A DNA stretch of 64,000 nt from Candidatus Mediterraneibacter quadrami. Lineage in GTDB: Bacteria > Bacillota > Clostridia > Lachnospirales > Lachnospiraceae. The translations under genes were made by a program, and so were the position numbers. Shown here in pieces: positions 52,168-61,121 of this stretch. The notes below the pieces were generated by a model. The model saw nothing but the letters and a program-made list of their open reading frames with translations. It did not search any database and was not told the origin of the DNA. The DNA is taken from contig DWUU01000059.1 of assembly GCA_019120575.1 (NCBI GenBank), positions 1-64,000 on the forward strand. Direction: 5' to 3'. Every line of letters begins with the position of its first letter. Position 1 is the first letter of the stretch.

Positions 52168-52611
52168 TTACCGGATTTCTTTTATCATCTGCGTATAATC
52201 CAGAACCTCATATCCAAGACGTTTATACAGAGATATCGCGCGGACATTATCCTCTTCTACTTCCAGTCTGAAGCGCGCCGCCCGCCCCTCATATTTCTTT
52301 TCCACATATGCGAAGAATTCGCTTCCAAGTCCTCTGGAGCGGAACTGTTCCCTGATATAAAGCTCCTCCAGCCAGATCACATATCCTCCCGCTTCCTGGG
52401 AAAAAGTCTTTGCAGTCAGGCCGTATCCCGCCGGCTCCCCGTCACATTCAAGCATATAGATCTGCGCATAGGCCTCCGACGCCAGCGCCTCGTCCGCCGT
52501 CCGTTCGAAAAATTCATCCGGCACCGGATGAAGGACCGCCGGCGAGTGATAAAACTCCGAAGCCATCTCCACATAAAGTTTCCTGTCCTGAGACGTAAAT
52601 TCCCTGATCAT
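52168..52611 (-). CDS. GNAT-family N-acetyltransferase
   Basis: 147 aa from MIREFTSQDRK at 52611 (AAAAGGAG before). Full GNAT fold: acetyl-CoA loop REQFRSRGLGSEF (R-x-x-G-x-G, about 91-103), VEEDNVRAISLYKRLGYEVLD at the C-terminus. Unlike the toxin-like GNAT near the left edge, the pyrophosphate loop is canonical. Substrate unknown; it has no partner gene. Confidence 0.9.
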   Translation of the reverse strand: MIREFTSQDRKLYVEMASEFYHSPAVLHPVPDEFFERTADEALASEAYAQIYMLECDGEPAGYGLTAKTFSQEAGGYVIWLEELYIREQFRSRGLGSEFFAYVEKKYEGRAARFRLEVEEDNVRAISLYKRLGYEVLDYTQMIKEIR

Positions 52612-52715
52612 GATCTGTTCTCCTTTTCTATGCCATGTTGTCATTCAATAATATACCGGAAAAAAATTCTGACGAAGTGAGACTGAACGCATCTTTCACT
52701 TCGCCAGAATCCGTT

Positions 52716-53948
52716 TTATCTATGAAGCAGCCGGTCGATCAGCCGGTGTCCTTCTTCCACGAATATCCCGGTTTCTTTCCCGGTCTTCTCATTATAGGTT
52801 TCCATTCCCTGTGCCGGGGCCGCGCTGTCATAGAGCATATACGGCACAGGATCGGATGTGTGTGTACGCACATGCACTGGTGTCGGATGATCCGGCATGA
52901 CAAGCATGCGGAAATCCACGCCGGCTTTTTCCAGCGCATCTGTCACCGGGCCGATCACCTGCTCATCAATGTACTCGATCGAGGCGATCTTATCGGCAAT
53001 GCTTCCCTGATGTCCCATCTCGTCCGGAGCTTCAATGTGCACATAGACGAAATCATACCCGCCTTCTGTCAGCGCTTTCACCGCCGCCTCGCCTTTTCCG
53101 CGGTAATTCGTATTCAGGCCGCCGTTGGCGCCTTCGACTATAATATTGTGCATACCGGCCCCCACCGCGATGCCTTTCAGAAGATCAACCGCGGAGATCA
53201 TGGCCCCTCTGACGCCGTTCTTCTCCTCAAAGGATGTAAGCGCCGGCCTTGTGCCCGCGCCCCAGAACCAGGCAGAGTTTGCCGGATTCTTTCCTTCCGC
53301 CCGCCGTTTTACATTGATCGGGTGGTCCTTCAGTATATCATAGCTTCTGACCATCATGTCCCTGAGCACCGGATCAGACGGCAGATATTCCCCGATTCTT
53401 CTGGTCAGGATATCGTGGGGCGCCGTCAGTTCCATCACCCGCCCGTGATGCCGGATCAGCAGATGCCGGTAGCTTGTTCCCACGTAGAACTCATGTCCCT
53501 TCGCATAGCAGGGACGCTCCGTCTCCTGCCCTTTTGCAAATTCTTCCTTCAAAACATCCAGAAGGACAGCCGCATCCTCCGTGCTGATCTCTCCGGAACT
53601 GTGGTCCAGGATGATCCGGTCTTCATAACAGTCTTCGTCTTCAGACAGCGTCACCAGATTACAACGGAAGGAGACGTCGTCTGCTCCCATTTCCGCCCCG
53701 ATGCTGAGCGCCTCCAGCGGAGACCTGCCGGAATAATATTTTTTCGGGTCATAGCCGATCACTGACAGATTGGCGGTGTCACTGCCCGGCGCCATGCCTT
53801 CCGGGACCGTACGGGCCATACCGATCTCCGCGGTTTTCGCCAGCCGGTCCATGTTCGGCGTGCGCGCGGCTTCAAGCGGCGTGCGCCCGTCCAGTTCTTC
53901 CAGCAGATCGTCTGCCATCCCGTCACATAAGATCACAATATATTTCAT
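52716..53948 (-). CDS. Cofactor-independent phosphoglycerate mutase-like protein (ApgM family), probable homoserine kinase
   Basis: 410 aa of the alkaline-phosphatase superfamily: metal ligands CDGMADD (residues 8-14), nucleophile Ser in GSDTANLSVIGYD (about 55), VHIEAPDEMGHQG, and VMPDHPTPVHVRTHTSDPVP with the C-terminal ligands. Archaeal-type phosphoglycerate mutases share this fold. It lies 45 bp downstream of hom. In several bacteria without ThrB the same family supplies homoserine kinase activity, so threonine synthesis is the more likely role here, by context. Confidence 0.85.
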   Translation of the reverse strand: MKYIVILCDGMADDLLEELDGRTPLEAARTPNMDRLAKTAEIGMARTVPEGMAPGSDTANLSVIGYDPKKYYSGRSPLEALSIGAEMGADDVSFRCNLVTLSEDEDCYEDRIILDHSSGEISTEDAAVLLDVLKEEFAKGQETERPCYAKGHEFYVGTSYRHLLIRHHGRVMELTAPHDILTRRIGEYLPSDPVLRDMMVRSYDILKDHPINVKRRAEGKNPANSAWFWGAGTRPALTSFEEKNGVRGAMISAVDLLKGIAVGAGMHNIIVEGANGGLNTNYRGKGEAAVKALTEGGYDFVYVHIEAPDEMGHQGSIADKIASIEYIDEQVIGPVTDALEKAGVDFRMLVMPDHPTPVHVRTHTSDPVPYMLYDSAAPAQGMETYNEKTGKETGIFVEEGHRLIDRLLHR

Positions 53949-53993
53949 GCTCTACCTCTGCTCTCTTCTTTGCAACCTGACAGCCGGCCGCCA

Positions 53994-55211
53994 TTAATCT
54001 TCTATGCGGATCATATGCATGATCCCGTCAAGCTTTGCGGATTTATCCTTGTATTCCCGCTCTGTCATCACATCTGTCACAAATCCGAACTCGCCCTCGA
54101 GTCCTTCCACCGTCACCGGTTCCACCGGCCCGAATACGGCCGCCACTTCGCTGTAACGCGCCTCTTTTGCGCCTGAAATGCGGACGAAGAACCGCCGCTC
54201 GATATCCTCGCTCGGCATCAGCTCCAGTTTTTCGTTTTTCCACATGGTCATGATGTTGCGCTGAAGATGCTTCGCCTCGTCCACCACATCAGCCACGACA
54301 GCGCTGGCCGTCGGGAGCTTGCCCGCGCCGCTGCCGTAGAACATGGCGTCGCCAAGCATATTTCCGTGTACGAACACTGCATTGAATACATCGTCCACGC
54401 TGTAAAGCGGGTGTTCTTTATTCAGAAGCATGGGCGCAACGATGGCATGAACGTGGCCGCCGTGCCGCTTGCTGGAAGCGATCAGCTTGATCGTCATCCC
54501 AAGCTTCTTCGCATACAGCATATCTTTCTTCGTGATCCTTGTGATGCCTTCCGTATAAATATCTTCATAATCCACCTGCCGGCCGGAGATCAGGGATGAC
54601 AGGATCGCAATCTTGCGGCATGCGTCATATCCTTCCACGTCCGCCTCCGGATTGCGCTCCGCATAACCATTGTCCTGGGCTTCTCTTAAGATCTCATCGT
54701 AATCCGCGCCTTCATAGAACATTTTGGTCAGCATATAGTTGGTCGTACCGTTCAGGATGCCGGTGATCTCCTCAATCCGGTCTGCAGTCAGAGAAGAATT
54801 CAGCGCGCGGATGATCGGGATTCCCCCGCCGACACTCGCCTCGAAAAGGAAATTCAGTTCCCGGTCGCGGGCGATGGAGAGCAGTTCAGCCCCGTGCTTC
54901 GCCACCAGCGCTTTGTTGGATGTAACAACGCTCTTGCCCGCTTCCAGACATCGTTTTACAAACGTATATGCCGGCTCGATGCCGCCCATCACTTCCACGA
55001 CGATGCGGATCTCCGGATCATTGATGATCACATCCACATCATGGACGATCTTTTCCTGGATCGGGTCTCCCGGGAAATCCCGGAGATCGAGCACATATTT
55101 AATGTTAATCTCGTTCCCTGCACGCTGGTTGATCACATCGCCGTTGGTGTTGATGACTTCCACCACGCCCGAGCCTACGGTTCCATATCCCATTACTGCT
55201 ATATTTACCAT
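53994..55211 (-). CDS. hom: Homoserine dehydrogenase
   Basis: 405 aa. Reduces aspartate semialdehyde to homoserine. Rossmann GYGTVGSGVVEV (8-19); substrate part with the VTSNKALVAKHG and GGGIPIIRALNSSL segments; the NYMLTKM-type catalytic signature GILNGTTNYMLT (about 180); and a C-terminal ACT-like domain (about 330-405) where threonine would inhibit. It follows prfB by 24 bp and precedes the probable homoserine kinase. Confidence 0.96.
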   Translation of the reverse strand: MVNIAVMGYGTVGSGVVEVINTNGDVINQRAGNEINIKYVLDLRDFPGDPIQEKIVHDVDVIINDPEIRIVVEVMGGIEPAYTFVKRCLEAGKSVVTSNKALVAKHGAELLSIARDRELNFLFEASVGGGIPIIRALNSSLTADRIEEITGILNGTTNYMLTKMFYEGADYDEILREAQDNGYAERNPEADVEGYDACRKIAILSSLISGRQVDYEDIYTEGITRITKKDMLYAKKLGMTIKLIASSKRHGGHVHAIVAPMLLNKEHPLYSVDDVFNAVFVHGNMLGDAMFYGSGAGKLPTASAVVADVVDEAKHLQRNIMTMWKNEKLELMPSEDIERRFFVRISGAKEARYSEVAAVFGPVEPVTVEGLEGEFGFVTDVMTEREYKDKSAKLDGIMHMIRIED

Positions 55212-55235
55212 GATCTTCTCCTTCTCTGTACTCTG

Positions 55236-56355
55236 TTATTCTGCTTCATCCGTTTTCCCGTCCGCGCTTAAATAGGCATTGATAAACGGATCGATATTGC
55301 CGTCCATAACGGCGTTTACATTGCTTACTTCTGCATTCGTCCGGTGATCCTTGACCATCGTGTAAGGCTGCATGACATAGGAACGGATCTGATTGCCGAA
55401 ATTAATGTCCCGGACTTCGCCGCGGATGTCCGACATCTTCTCCGCCTGCTCCTGCTGCTTCATCAGATACAGCTTGGATTTGAGCATCTGCATGGCCTTA
55501 TCCTTGTTCATGTGCTGGGAACGTTCATTCTGGCACTGGACCACGATCCCGGTCGGCAGATGGGTGATCCGGACCGCGGACGACGTCTTGTTGATATGCT
55601 GGCCGCCGGCGCCGCTTGAGCGGTACGTGTCGATCTTCAGATCGTCGTCATTGATCTCGATATCGATATCTTCCTCGATATCCGGGATCACATCGCAGGA
55701 TGCAAATGACGTCTGCCGCTTGCCCGCCGCATTGAACGGGGAAATGCGCACCAGTCTGTGGACGCCTTTCTCGGAGCGGAGATATCCGTATGCGTTCTCA
55801 CCTTTTACTTCAAAGGTCACACCCTTGATCCCGGCCACATCACCTTCCAGATAATCCAGTTCTTCCACGTCATAGCCTTTTTTCTCCGCCCATCTCGTAT
55901 ACATGCGGTACAGCATGCCCGCCCAGTCGCAGGATTCCGTTCCGCCGGCTCCCGCGTGGAGCGTCACAATGGCATTGTCCCGGTCATAAGGTCCGGTCAG
56001 CAGCGTGCTGATGCGGAGTTCTTCGAACTTCACTTCAAAGGCTTCCAGTTCCTCCCGGATCTCTTCCGAAGTCTCCTCATCCGGTTCCTCCTCGCTCATC
56101 TCGATCAGCAGCTTCATATCATCATAATCTGCAAAAAGCTGTTCGATCTCTTTGACCGAGTCCTCCAGTCCTTTCAGTTCTTTCATCACCTGCTGGGAAG
56201 TCTCCGGATCATCCCAGAATCCAGGCTCCTCCAGCCTCTTCTGCAGTTCTTCGATCCTCAGCTTCTTTGAAGCCGTGTCAAAGTGAATCCCTCAGATCTT
56301 TCAGCGGTTCTTCATAGGCTGTCAGTCTTGACTTTAATTCATCTAATAAAACCAC
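55236..56355 (-). CDS. prfB: Peptide chain release factor 2 with programmed +1 frameshift
   Basis: 372 aa in two frames. The first is 25 codons from a GTG at 56355 (AGAGGTG upstream) to CTT; the next codon is TGA at 56280-56278, followed by C, the classic CTT-TGA-C site. A +1 shift at 56278 reads GAC and continues in frame to 55236. An AGG-rich stretch (GAGGGATT) lies just before the slip site as a ribosome-like stimulator. The GGQ motif GAGGQHIN and SPF anticodon-like motif RISPFN are intact. RF2 level thereby autoregulates. Between secA and hom. Confidence 0.95.
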
Positions 56356-56408
56356 CTTATTCACCTCTTTCATATTTCTTTTTTGATATTTATTCAAGGA
56401 TTTTATAC

Positions 56409-58988
56409 TCAGCCAACCTGCTTCCGGCCGCAGCACTGCTTATATTTCTTGCCGCTTCCGCAGGGGCAGGGGTCGTTCGGGTAGATCTTCTTCTGCTCGC
56501 GCTTCTTCGGGGCGCGCACCGCAGAATCATCCTTGTTTGTCCCCGTTACTTTGGCCACTTCCTCACGCTCAACCTTCTGCTCCACACGGATGTTGAACAG
56601 CATGCGCAGCGTCGTCTCGGCGATCATGTTCGTCATCTCTCCGAACATGTTGTAGCCTGTCATCTTATATTCCACGAGCGGGTCTCTCTGTCCGTACGCC
56701 TGAAGCCCGATCCCCTGGCGGAGCTGGTCCATATCGTCGATATGGTCCATCCATCTCGCGTCGATGACCTTCAGGAGCACCACGCGCTCGATCTCACGCA
56801 GCTGCTCGGATTCCGGGAACTCCGCCTCTTTTACCTCGTAGGCTTTGACCGCGCGTTCTTTCAGAAGGTGTTTGAGTTCCTTCTGCTTCATATCCTGGCA
56901 TTCTTCCTTCTTCGGAAGTTCCATCTGCGGGATCACATTGTGAAGGTTCACATCCAGTCCCCTGATATCCCAGTCTGTGGAATCCGCCTCCGGAGAAGCG
57001 AAACGGTCTGTGATGTTCTCCACATACTCCGTAATCATATTGTAGATCGTATCCCGCATGCTCTCGCCGTCCAGTACGCGGCGGCGCTCGGCGTAAATGA
57101 TCTCTCTCTGCTCATTCATGACCTGGTCATACTCCAGCAGGTTCTTACGGATGCCGAAGTTATTGATCTCGATTTTCTTCTGCGCGGATTCGATCGCATT
57201 AGAAAGCATCCGGTGCTCGATCTGCTCGCCTTCCTCCACGCCAAGGGCATTGAATACGCCCATCAGCCTGTCGGATCCGAACAGTCTGAGAAGATCATCT
57301 TCAAGGGAGATATAAAAGCGGGATTCACCCGGATCGCCCTGACGTCCGCTTCGTCCGCGGAGCTGATTGTCGATACGTCTGGATTCATGGCGCTCCGTAC
57401 CGATGATCTTCAGACCGCCGGCTGCCCGCGACTCATCATCCAGCTTAATATCCGTACCACGTCCGGCCATGTTTGTGGCAATAGTAACCGCCCCGTGAAC
57501 ACCAGCGTCCGCTACGATCTCCGCCTCCTGTTCATGGTACTTGGCATTCAGCACGTTGTGCCTGATGCCCTCTTTGCGGAGCATCCCGCTCAGAAGTTCG
57601 GACACCTCGATGGTGATCGTGCCGACCAGCACCGGCTGGCCTTTGGCGTGCGCCCGCTTCACCTCTTCAATGACCGCTTTATATTTCTCTTTCTTCGTCT
57701 TATATACCGCATCTTCCAGATCCACTCTCTGGACCGGTTTGTTGGTCGGGATCTCGATCACGTCCATTCCGTAAATATCACGGAACTCTTTTTCCTCTGT
57801 AAGGGCCGTACCGGTCATACCGCTCTTCTTGTCAAACTTGTTGAACAGGTTCTGGAAAGTGATCGTCGCCAGCGTCTTGCTCTCCCGGCGCACTTTCACA
57901 TGCTCCTTCGCCTCGATGGCCTGATGGAGTCCGTCCGAATAACGGCGGCCCGGCATGATACGTCCGGTAAATTCATCGACGATCATAACCTCGCCCTCTG
58001 CCGTCACTACATAATCCTGATCTTTGTGCATCAGGTTGTTGGCCCGCAGCGCCAGGATGATGTTGTGCTGGATCTCCAGATTCTCCGGATCCGCCAGGTT
58101 CTCGATATGGAAGAACTTCTCTACCTTCTTCACACCGTCCTCGGTCAGGTTGACGGTCTTTTCTTTTTCATTAACGATAAAATCTCCGGTTTCCTCAATC
58201 TCCTCGCCCATGATGGCGTTCATCTTGGAGAATTCCCCGCTCGCCTCGCCTCGCTCCAGCTGACGTGCAAGGATATCGCATGCCTCATAGAGCTTCGTGG
58301 ACTTGCCGCTCTGTCCGGATATGATCAGCGGGGTTCTCGCCTCGTCGATCAGGACGGAGTCCACCTCATCGATAATGGCAAAATGCAGCCCTCTCTGAAC
58401 CAGCTGTTCTTTGTAAATGACCATATTGTCACGAAGATAGTCAAAGCCCAGCTCATTGTTCGTCACATAAGTGATGTCACAGTTATAAGCCGCCCGGCGT
58501 TCTGTGTTGTCCATGCTGTTGAGGACAACGCCAACGGTCAGGCCCATAAACTCGTGGACTTTCCCCATCCACTCGGCATCACGCTTTGCCAGGTAGTCAT
58601 TGACAGTTACGATATTGACGCCTTTGCCCTCCAGCGCGTTCAGGTATGCCGGCAGCGTAGATACAAGGGTCTTACCTTCACCGGTCTTCATCTCGGCAAT
58701 GCGTCCCTGATGAAGGATGATGCCGCCGATGATCTGCACCCGGTAATGCTTCATGCCGATGGCGCGGTATGCGGCTTCCCGGACCGCGGCATATGCCTCC
58801 GGGAGAATATCGTCCAGCGTCTCTCCCTCAGCCAGCCTGTCCCTGAATTCCCGCGTCTTTCCCCTAAGTTCTTCATCGGAAAGCGCCTGCATCTCCGGCT
58901 CCAGCGCTTCGATCCGGTCAACGATCGGATAGATCCGTTTCAGTTCGTTCTCGCTGTGGGTGCCGAAAATCTTTTCTATAATGCCCAT
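56409..58988 (-). CDS. secA: Preprotein translocase ATPase SecA
   Basis: 859 aa. Motor for Sec-dependent export. Walker [10 protein letters not shown] (about 103), [16 protein letters not shown], the preprotein-binding region, IGRRR-like [15 protein letters not shown], and a C-terminal zinc linker [13 protein letters not shown]. Start ATG 58988 after AAGGAG. Followed by prfB after 53 bp, the classic order. Confidence 0.98.
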   Translation of the reverse strand: MGIIEKIFGTHSENELKRIYPIVDRIEALEPEMQALSDEELRGKTREFRDRLAEGETLDDILPEAYAAVREAAYRAIGMKHYRVQIIGGIILHQGRIAEMKTGEGKTLVSTLPAYLNALEGKGVNIVTVNDYLAKRDAEWMGKVHEFMGLTVGVVLNSMDNTERRAAYNCDITYVTNNELGFDYLRDNMVIYKEQLVQRGLHFAIIDEVDSVLIDEARTPLIISGQSGKSTKLYEACDILARQLERGEASGEFSKMNAIMGEEIEETGDFIVNEKEKTVNLTEDGVKKVEKFFHIENLADPENLEIQHNIILALRANNLMHKDQDYVVTAEGEVMIVDEFTGRIMPGRRYSDGLHQAIEAKEHVKVRRESKTLATITFQNLFNKFDKKSGMTGTALTEEKEFRDIYGMDVIEIPTNKPVQRVDLEDAVYKTKKEKYKAVIEEVKRAHAKGQPVLVGTITIEVSELLSGMLRKEGIRHNVLNAKYHEQEAEIVADAGVHGAVTIATNMAGRGTDIKLDDESRAAGGLKIIGTERHESRRIDNQLRGRSGRQGDPGESRFYISLEDDLLRLFGSDRLMGVFNALGVEEGEQIEHRMLSNAIESAQKKIEINNFGIRKNLLEYDQVMNEQREIIYAERRRVLDGESMRDTIYNMITEYVENITDRFASPEADSTDWDIRGLDVNLHNVIPQMELPKKEECQDMKQKELKHLLKERAVKAYEVKEAEFPESEQLREIERVVLLKVIDARWMDHIDDMDQLRQGIGLQAYGQRDPLVEYKMTGYNMFGEMTNMIAETTLRMLFNIRVEQKVEREEVAKVTGTNKDDSAVRAPKKREQKKIYPNDPCPCGSGKKYKQCCGRKQVG

Positions 58989-59074
58989 ATTACATAAAAA
59001 CTCCTTTTTAAAGATTCGCTCACGTTTCTCATTTTAACACTAACCATGTATGAATTCAACAAATTCATAAGTTG

Positions 59075-59848
59075 TTAACATTTGTACGCCCGTACCTTAT
59101 CATAAGGGATACTTCCTCCGAACAGGTCCAGCGCGCTTCCGATGGTGAAATCCACGCTGCCGCCGGTCATCCGCTCAAACCGGGCCAGATCCTCCATGGA
59201 GGCGATGCCGCCGGCGTATGTAACCGGGCGCTTTGCCCACTGTCCGAGCATAACGGTCAGTCCTTCCTCCATCCCGGCCTGTTTCCCTTCCACATCCACA
59301 CCGTGGATCAGGAATTCATCACAGTAAGCCGCCAGTTCATCAAGGATATCCGGCGTCAGCTTCATCTCCGTGAACTTCTGCCACCGGTCTGTCACCACAT
59401 AGTAATCCCCGTCTTTCTTCCGGCAGCTCAGATCAAGGACAAGATGCTCTTTCCCGGTCTCGCGCACCAGTTTTTCCAGACGTTCCGGATGAAATCTCCC
59501 GTCCCTGAACACATAGGATGTGACGATCACATGGCTTGCGCCGGCCTCCAGATATTCCGCAGCGTTTTCCGGCGTGATCCCCCCGCCGGTCTGCAGGCCG
59601 TCCGGATATGCCCGGAGCGCGGCAAATGCCTGCCTCCTGGTCTCTTCGTAGTACGGCGATCCTGCAGCATTGAGCAGGATGATGTGCCCCCCTGAAAGCC
59701 CGTCCCGCCTGTACATCTCCGCATAAGCCCGGGCATCCAGATCAGACGCGAAATTCGTCTGCGCATAATCCCCCTCGTCCCGCAGGCTGCCGCCCACGAT
59801 CTGCTTTACCTTCCCGTTATGAATATCAATACATGGTCTGAATCTCAT
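59075..59848 (-). CDS. hisA: Phosphoribosylformimino-AICAR-P isomerase, eukaryote (HIS6)-type HisA
   Basis: 257 aa TIM barrel. RPCIDIHNGKVKQIVGGSL (residues 4-22) with catalytic Asp at 8, QTGGGITPENA, VIVTSYVFRDGRF, DLSCRKKDGDYYVVTDRW and DEFLIHGVDVEGKQAG with the second Asp, TYAGGIASMEDL, and TIGSALDLFGG. The CRKKDG and IDIHNG-VKQIVGG patterns match yeast HIS6 better than the usual bacterial HisA, which has a shorter 240-aa form. It is alone, away from other his genes. Confidence 0.88.
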   Translation of the reverse strand: MRFRPCIDIHNGKVKQIVGGSLRDEGDYAQTNFASDLDARAYAEMYRRDGLSGGHIILLNAAGSPYYEETRRQAFAALRAYPDGLQTGGGITPENAAEYLEAGASHVIVTSYVFRDGRFHPERLEKLVRETGKEHLVLDLSCRKKDGDYYVVTDRWQKFTEMKLTPDILDELAAYCDEFLIHGVDVEGKQAGMEEGLTVMLGQWAKRPVTYAGGIASMEDLARFERMTGGSVDFTIGSALDLFGGSIPYDKVRAYKC

Positions 59849-59873
59849 TTTATGTACCTTTCTTTCATCGGAT

Positions 59874-59917
59874 AAAACTGCCGCGGCGGCGGTATCATCC
59901 CCGCCCCGCGGCAGTTT
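59874..59917 (-). terminator. Terminator after the repeat lipoprotein
   Basis: AAACTGCCGCGG pairs with CCGCGGCAGTTT (12-bp stem) with a loop that itself can pair; T-run TTTTATC on the minus strand. It separates the lipoprotein from hisA. Confidence 0.85.
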
Positions 59918-59940
59918 CCCTCTTTCATCTTCATGTCCGG

Positions 59941-60180
59941 CTATTTCCGGTCCTTCGTTGCCTCATCCGTCACTTTATCGATCTCATCCGTCACATCATC
60001 CGTCGCTTTATCGACGCCCTCCGTCACATCGTCCGTCACTTTGTCGACGCCCTCCGTCACGTCATTGACCGCGTCGTCGAGGATCCCGTTGTCCGGATCC
60101 GTGCGGTCGGCGCACCCGGCGGCTGTGCCCAGGATGCATGCGGTCGTCATGACCAGAAGCAATGCTTTTATTCTTTTCAT
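59941..60180 (-). CDS. Small lipoprotein with amphipathic 11-residue repeats
   Basis: 79 aa from ATG 60180 (GGAAGAG upstream). Signal peptide with lipobox TAAGC (Cys 23). The mature part is four imperfect 11-residue repeats of the type D-D-V-T-E-G-V-D-K-V-T, forming an acidic amphipathic helix. A longer in-frame ORF reading back into the sigma gene is spurious. Function unknown; similar repeats occur in cell-envelope linkers. Confidence 0.75.
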   Translation of the reverse strand: MKRIKALLLVMTTACILGTAAGCADRTDPDNGILDDAVNDVTEGVDKVTDDVTEGVDKATDDVTDEIDKVTDEATKDRK

Positions 60181-60275
60181 AAACTGCTCTTCCTTTCCAT
60201 ATAAATCTGTCATGCTGTTACTATCTGCATGTTTTTCATAATTTATACAGCGGAACTGCAATTTCTGATTTTTAT

Positions 60276-61109
60276 TTACTCTGCCTGTTTTCGCAGCTTC
60301 TCCATGGCCCGCGCCTCGATCTGCCTTACGCGCTCTCTGGTAACCCCAAGCATGCTTCCAATCTCTTCCAGCGTCTGCGGTCGTTCTTCTCCCAGTCCGT
60401 AACGGAGCCGGATCACCTGCTGCTCCCGTTCCGTCAGGCTTCCGAGAAGTTCCCGCACTTCTTCCTGCCGGGCCAGTATATTCATGGCTTCCTCCGGCGT
60501 CGTCTCCGTCCGGTCTTCCACCAGGTCCCCGAGGCTGTCCTCGCCGTCTTCCCCGACCGGACTCTCGAGGGAAACCGGACTCTGCAGGTAGGAAATGATA
60601 TCTTTCACTTCCTCTTCTGTCTTGTCCCCCAGTTTCTGTGCGATCTCCGCCGGCGTCGCATCCCGGCCCAGCGACTGCTGCATCTCCCGGGCCGCTTTCT
60701 GCACCCGCTTCATGTTCTCCGCCACATGGACCGGCACCCGGATCTCCCTGGACTGCTGGTCGATCGCCCGCTGCATGGCCTCTTTGATCCACCATGCCGC
60801 ATAGGTGGAAAAACGGTTCTCCTTTGTGTGATCGTATTTTTCCGCCGCATGCATCAGGCCCATGTTGCCCTCCTGGATCAGATCCATGATCGGCACGCCG
60901 CGTCCGGTATAGTGTTTTGCCAGAGAGACGACCAGTCTCAGATTGCCCTCCGCCAGCCTCTGCCTGGCGGCAGCGTCTCCGGCCGCGCTCTTCTCTCCCA
61001 GTTCCCTTTCCTCTTCTTCACTGAGAAGCGGGATCTGCCCGATCTCGTTCAGATAGATCTGAAGCGGCCCTGTCATCTCCGCTGTTATCTGCTGCTCATC
61101 CTTGTTCAT
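60276..61109 (-). CDS. Group 2 sigma-70 factor (RpoD-like without region 1.1)
   Basis: 277 aa. It lacks the region 1.1 typical of SigA but holds region 1.2, 2 ([36 protein letters not shown], core [10 protein letters not shown]), 3 and 4 ([39 protein letters not shown], core [11 protein letters not shown]). The DNA-contacting residues are like the housekeeping factor, so it probably reads SigA-like promoters under special conditions. It is 12 bp downstream of fbp; the repeat lipoprotein follows. Confidence 0.9.
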   Translation of the reverse strand: MNKDEQQITAEMTGPLQIYLNEIGQIPLLSEEEERELGEKSAAGDAAARQRLAEGNLRLVVSLAKHYTGRGVPIMDLIQEGNMGLMHAAEKYDHTKENRFSTYAAWWIKEAMQRAIDQQSREIRVPVHVAENMKRVQKAAREMQQSLGRDATPAEIAQKLGDKTEEEVKDIISYLQSPVSLESPVGEDGEDSLGDLVEDRTETTPEEAMNILARQEEVRELLGSLTEREQQVIRLRYGLGEERPQTLEEIGSMLGVTRERVRQIEARAMEKLRKQAE

Positions 61110-61121
61110 GTCTTTCCCTTT

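Noticed and set aside
56283..58997. 904-codon plus-strand open frame opposite secA
   Set aside because: Antisense shadow; the minus strand encodes complete SecA.
59941..60795. Long ORF joining the small lipoprotein to sequence inside the sigma gene
   Set aside because: The upstream part is the sigma gene in another frame; a signal peptide with lipobox and a ribosome site fix the start at 60180.
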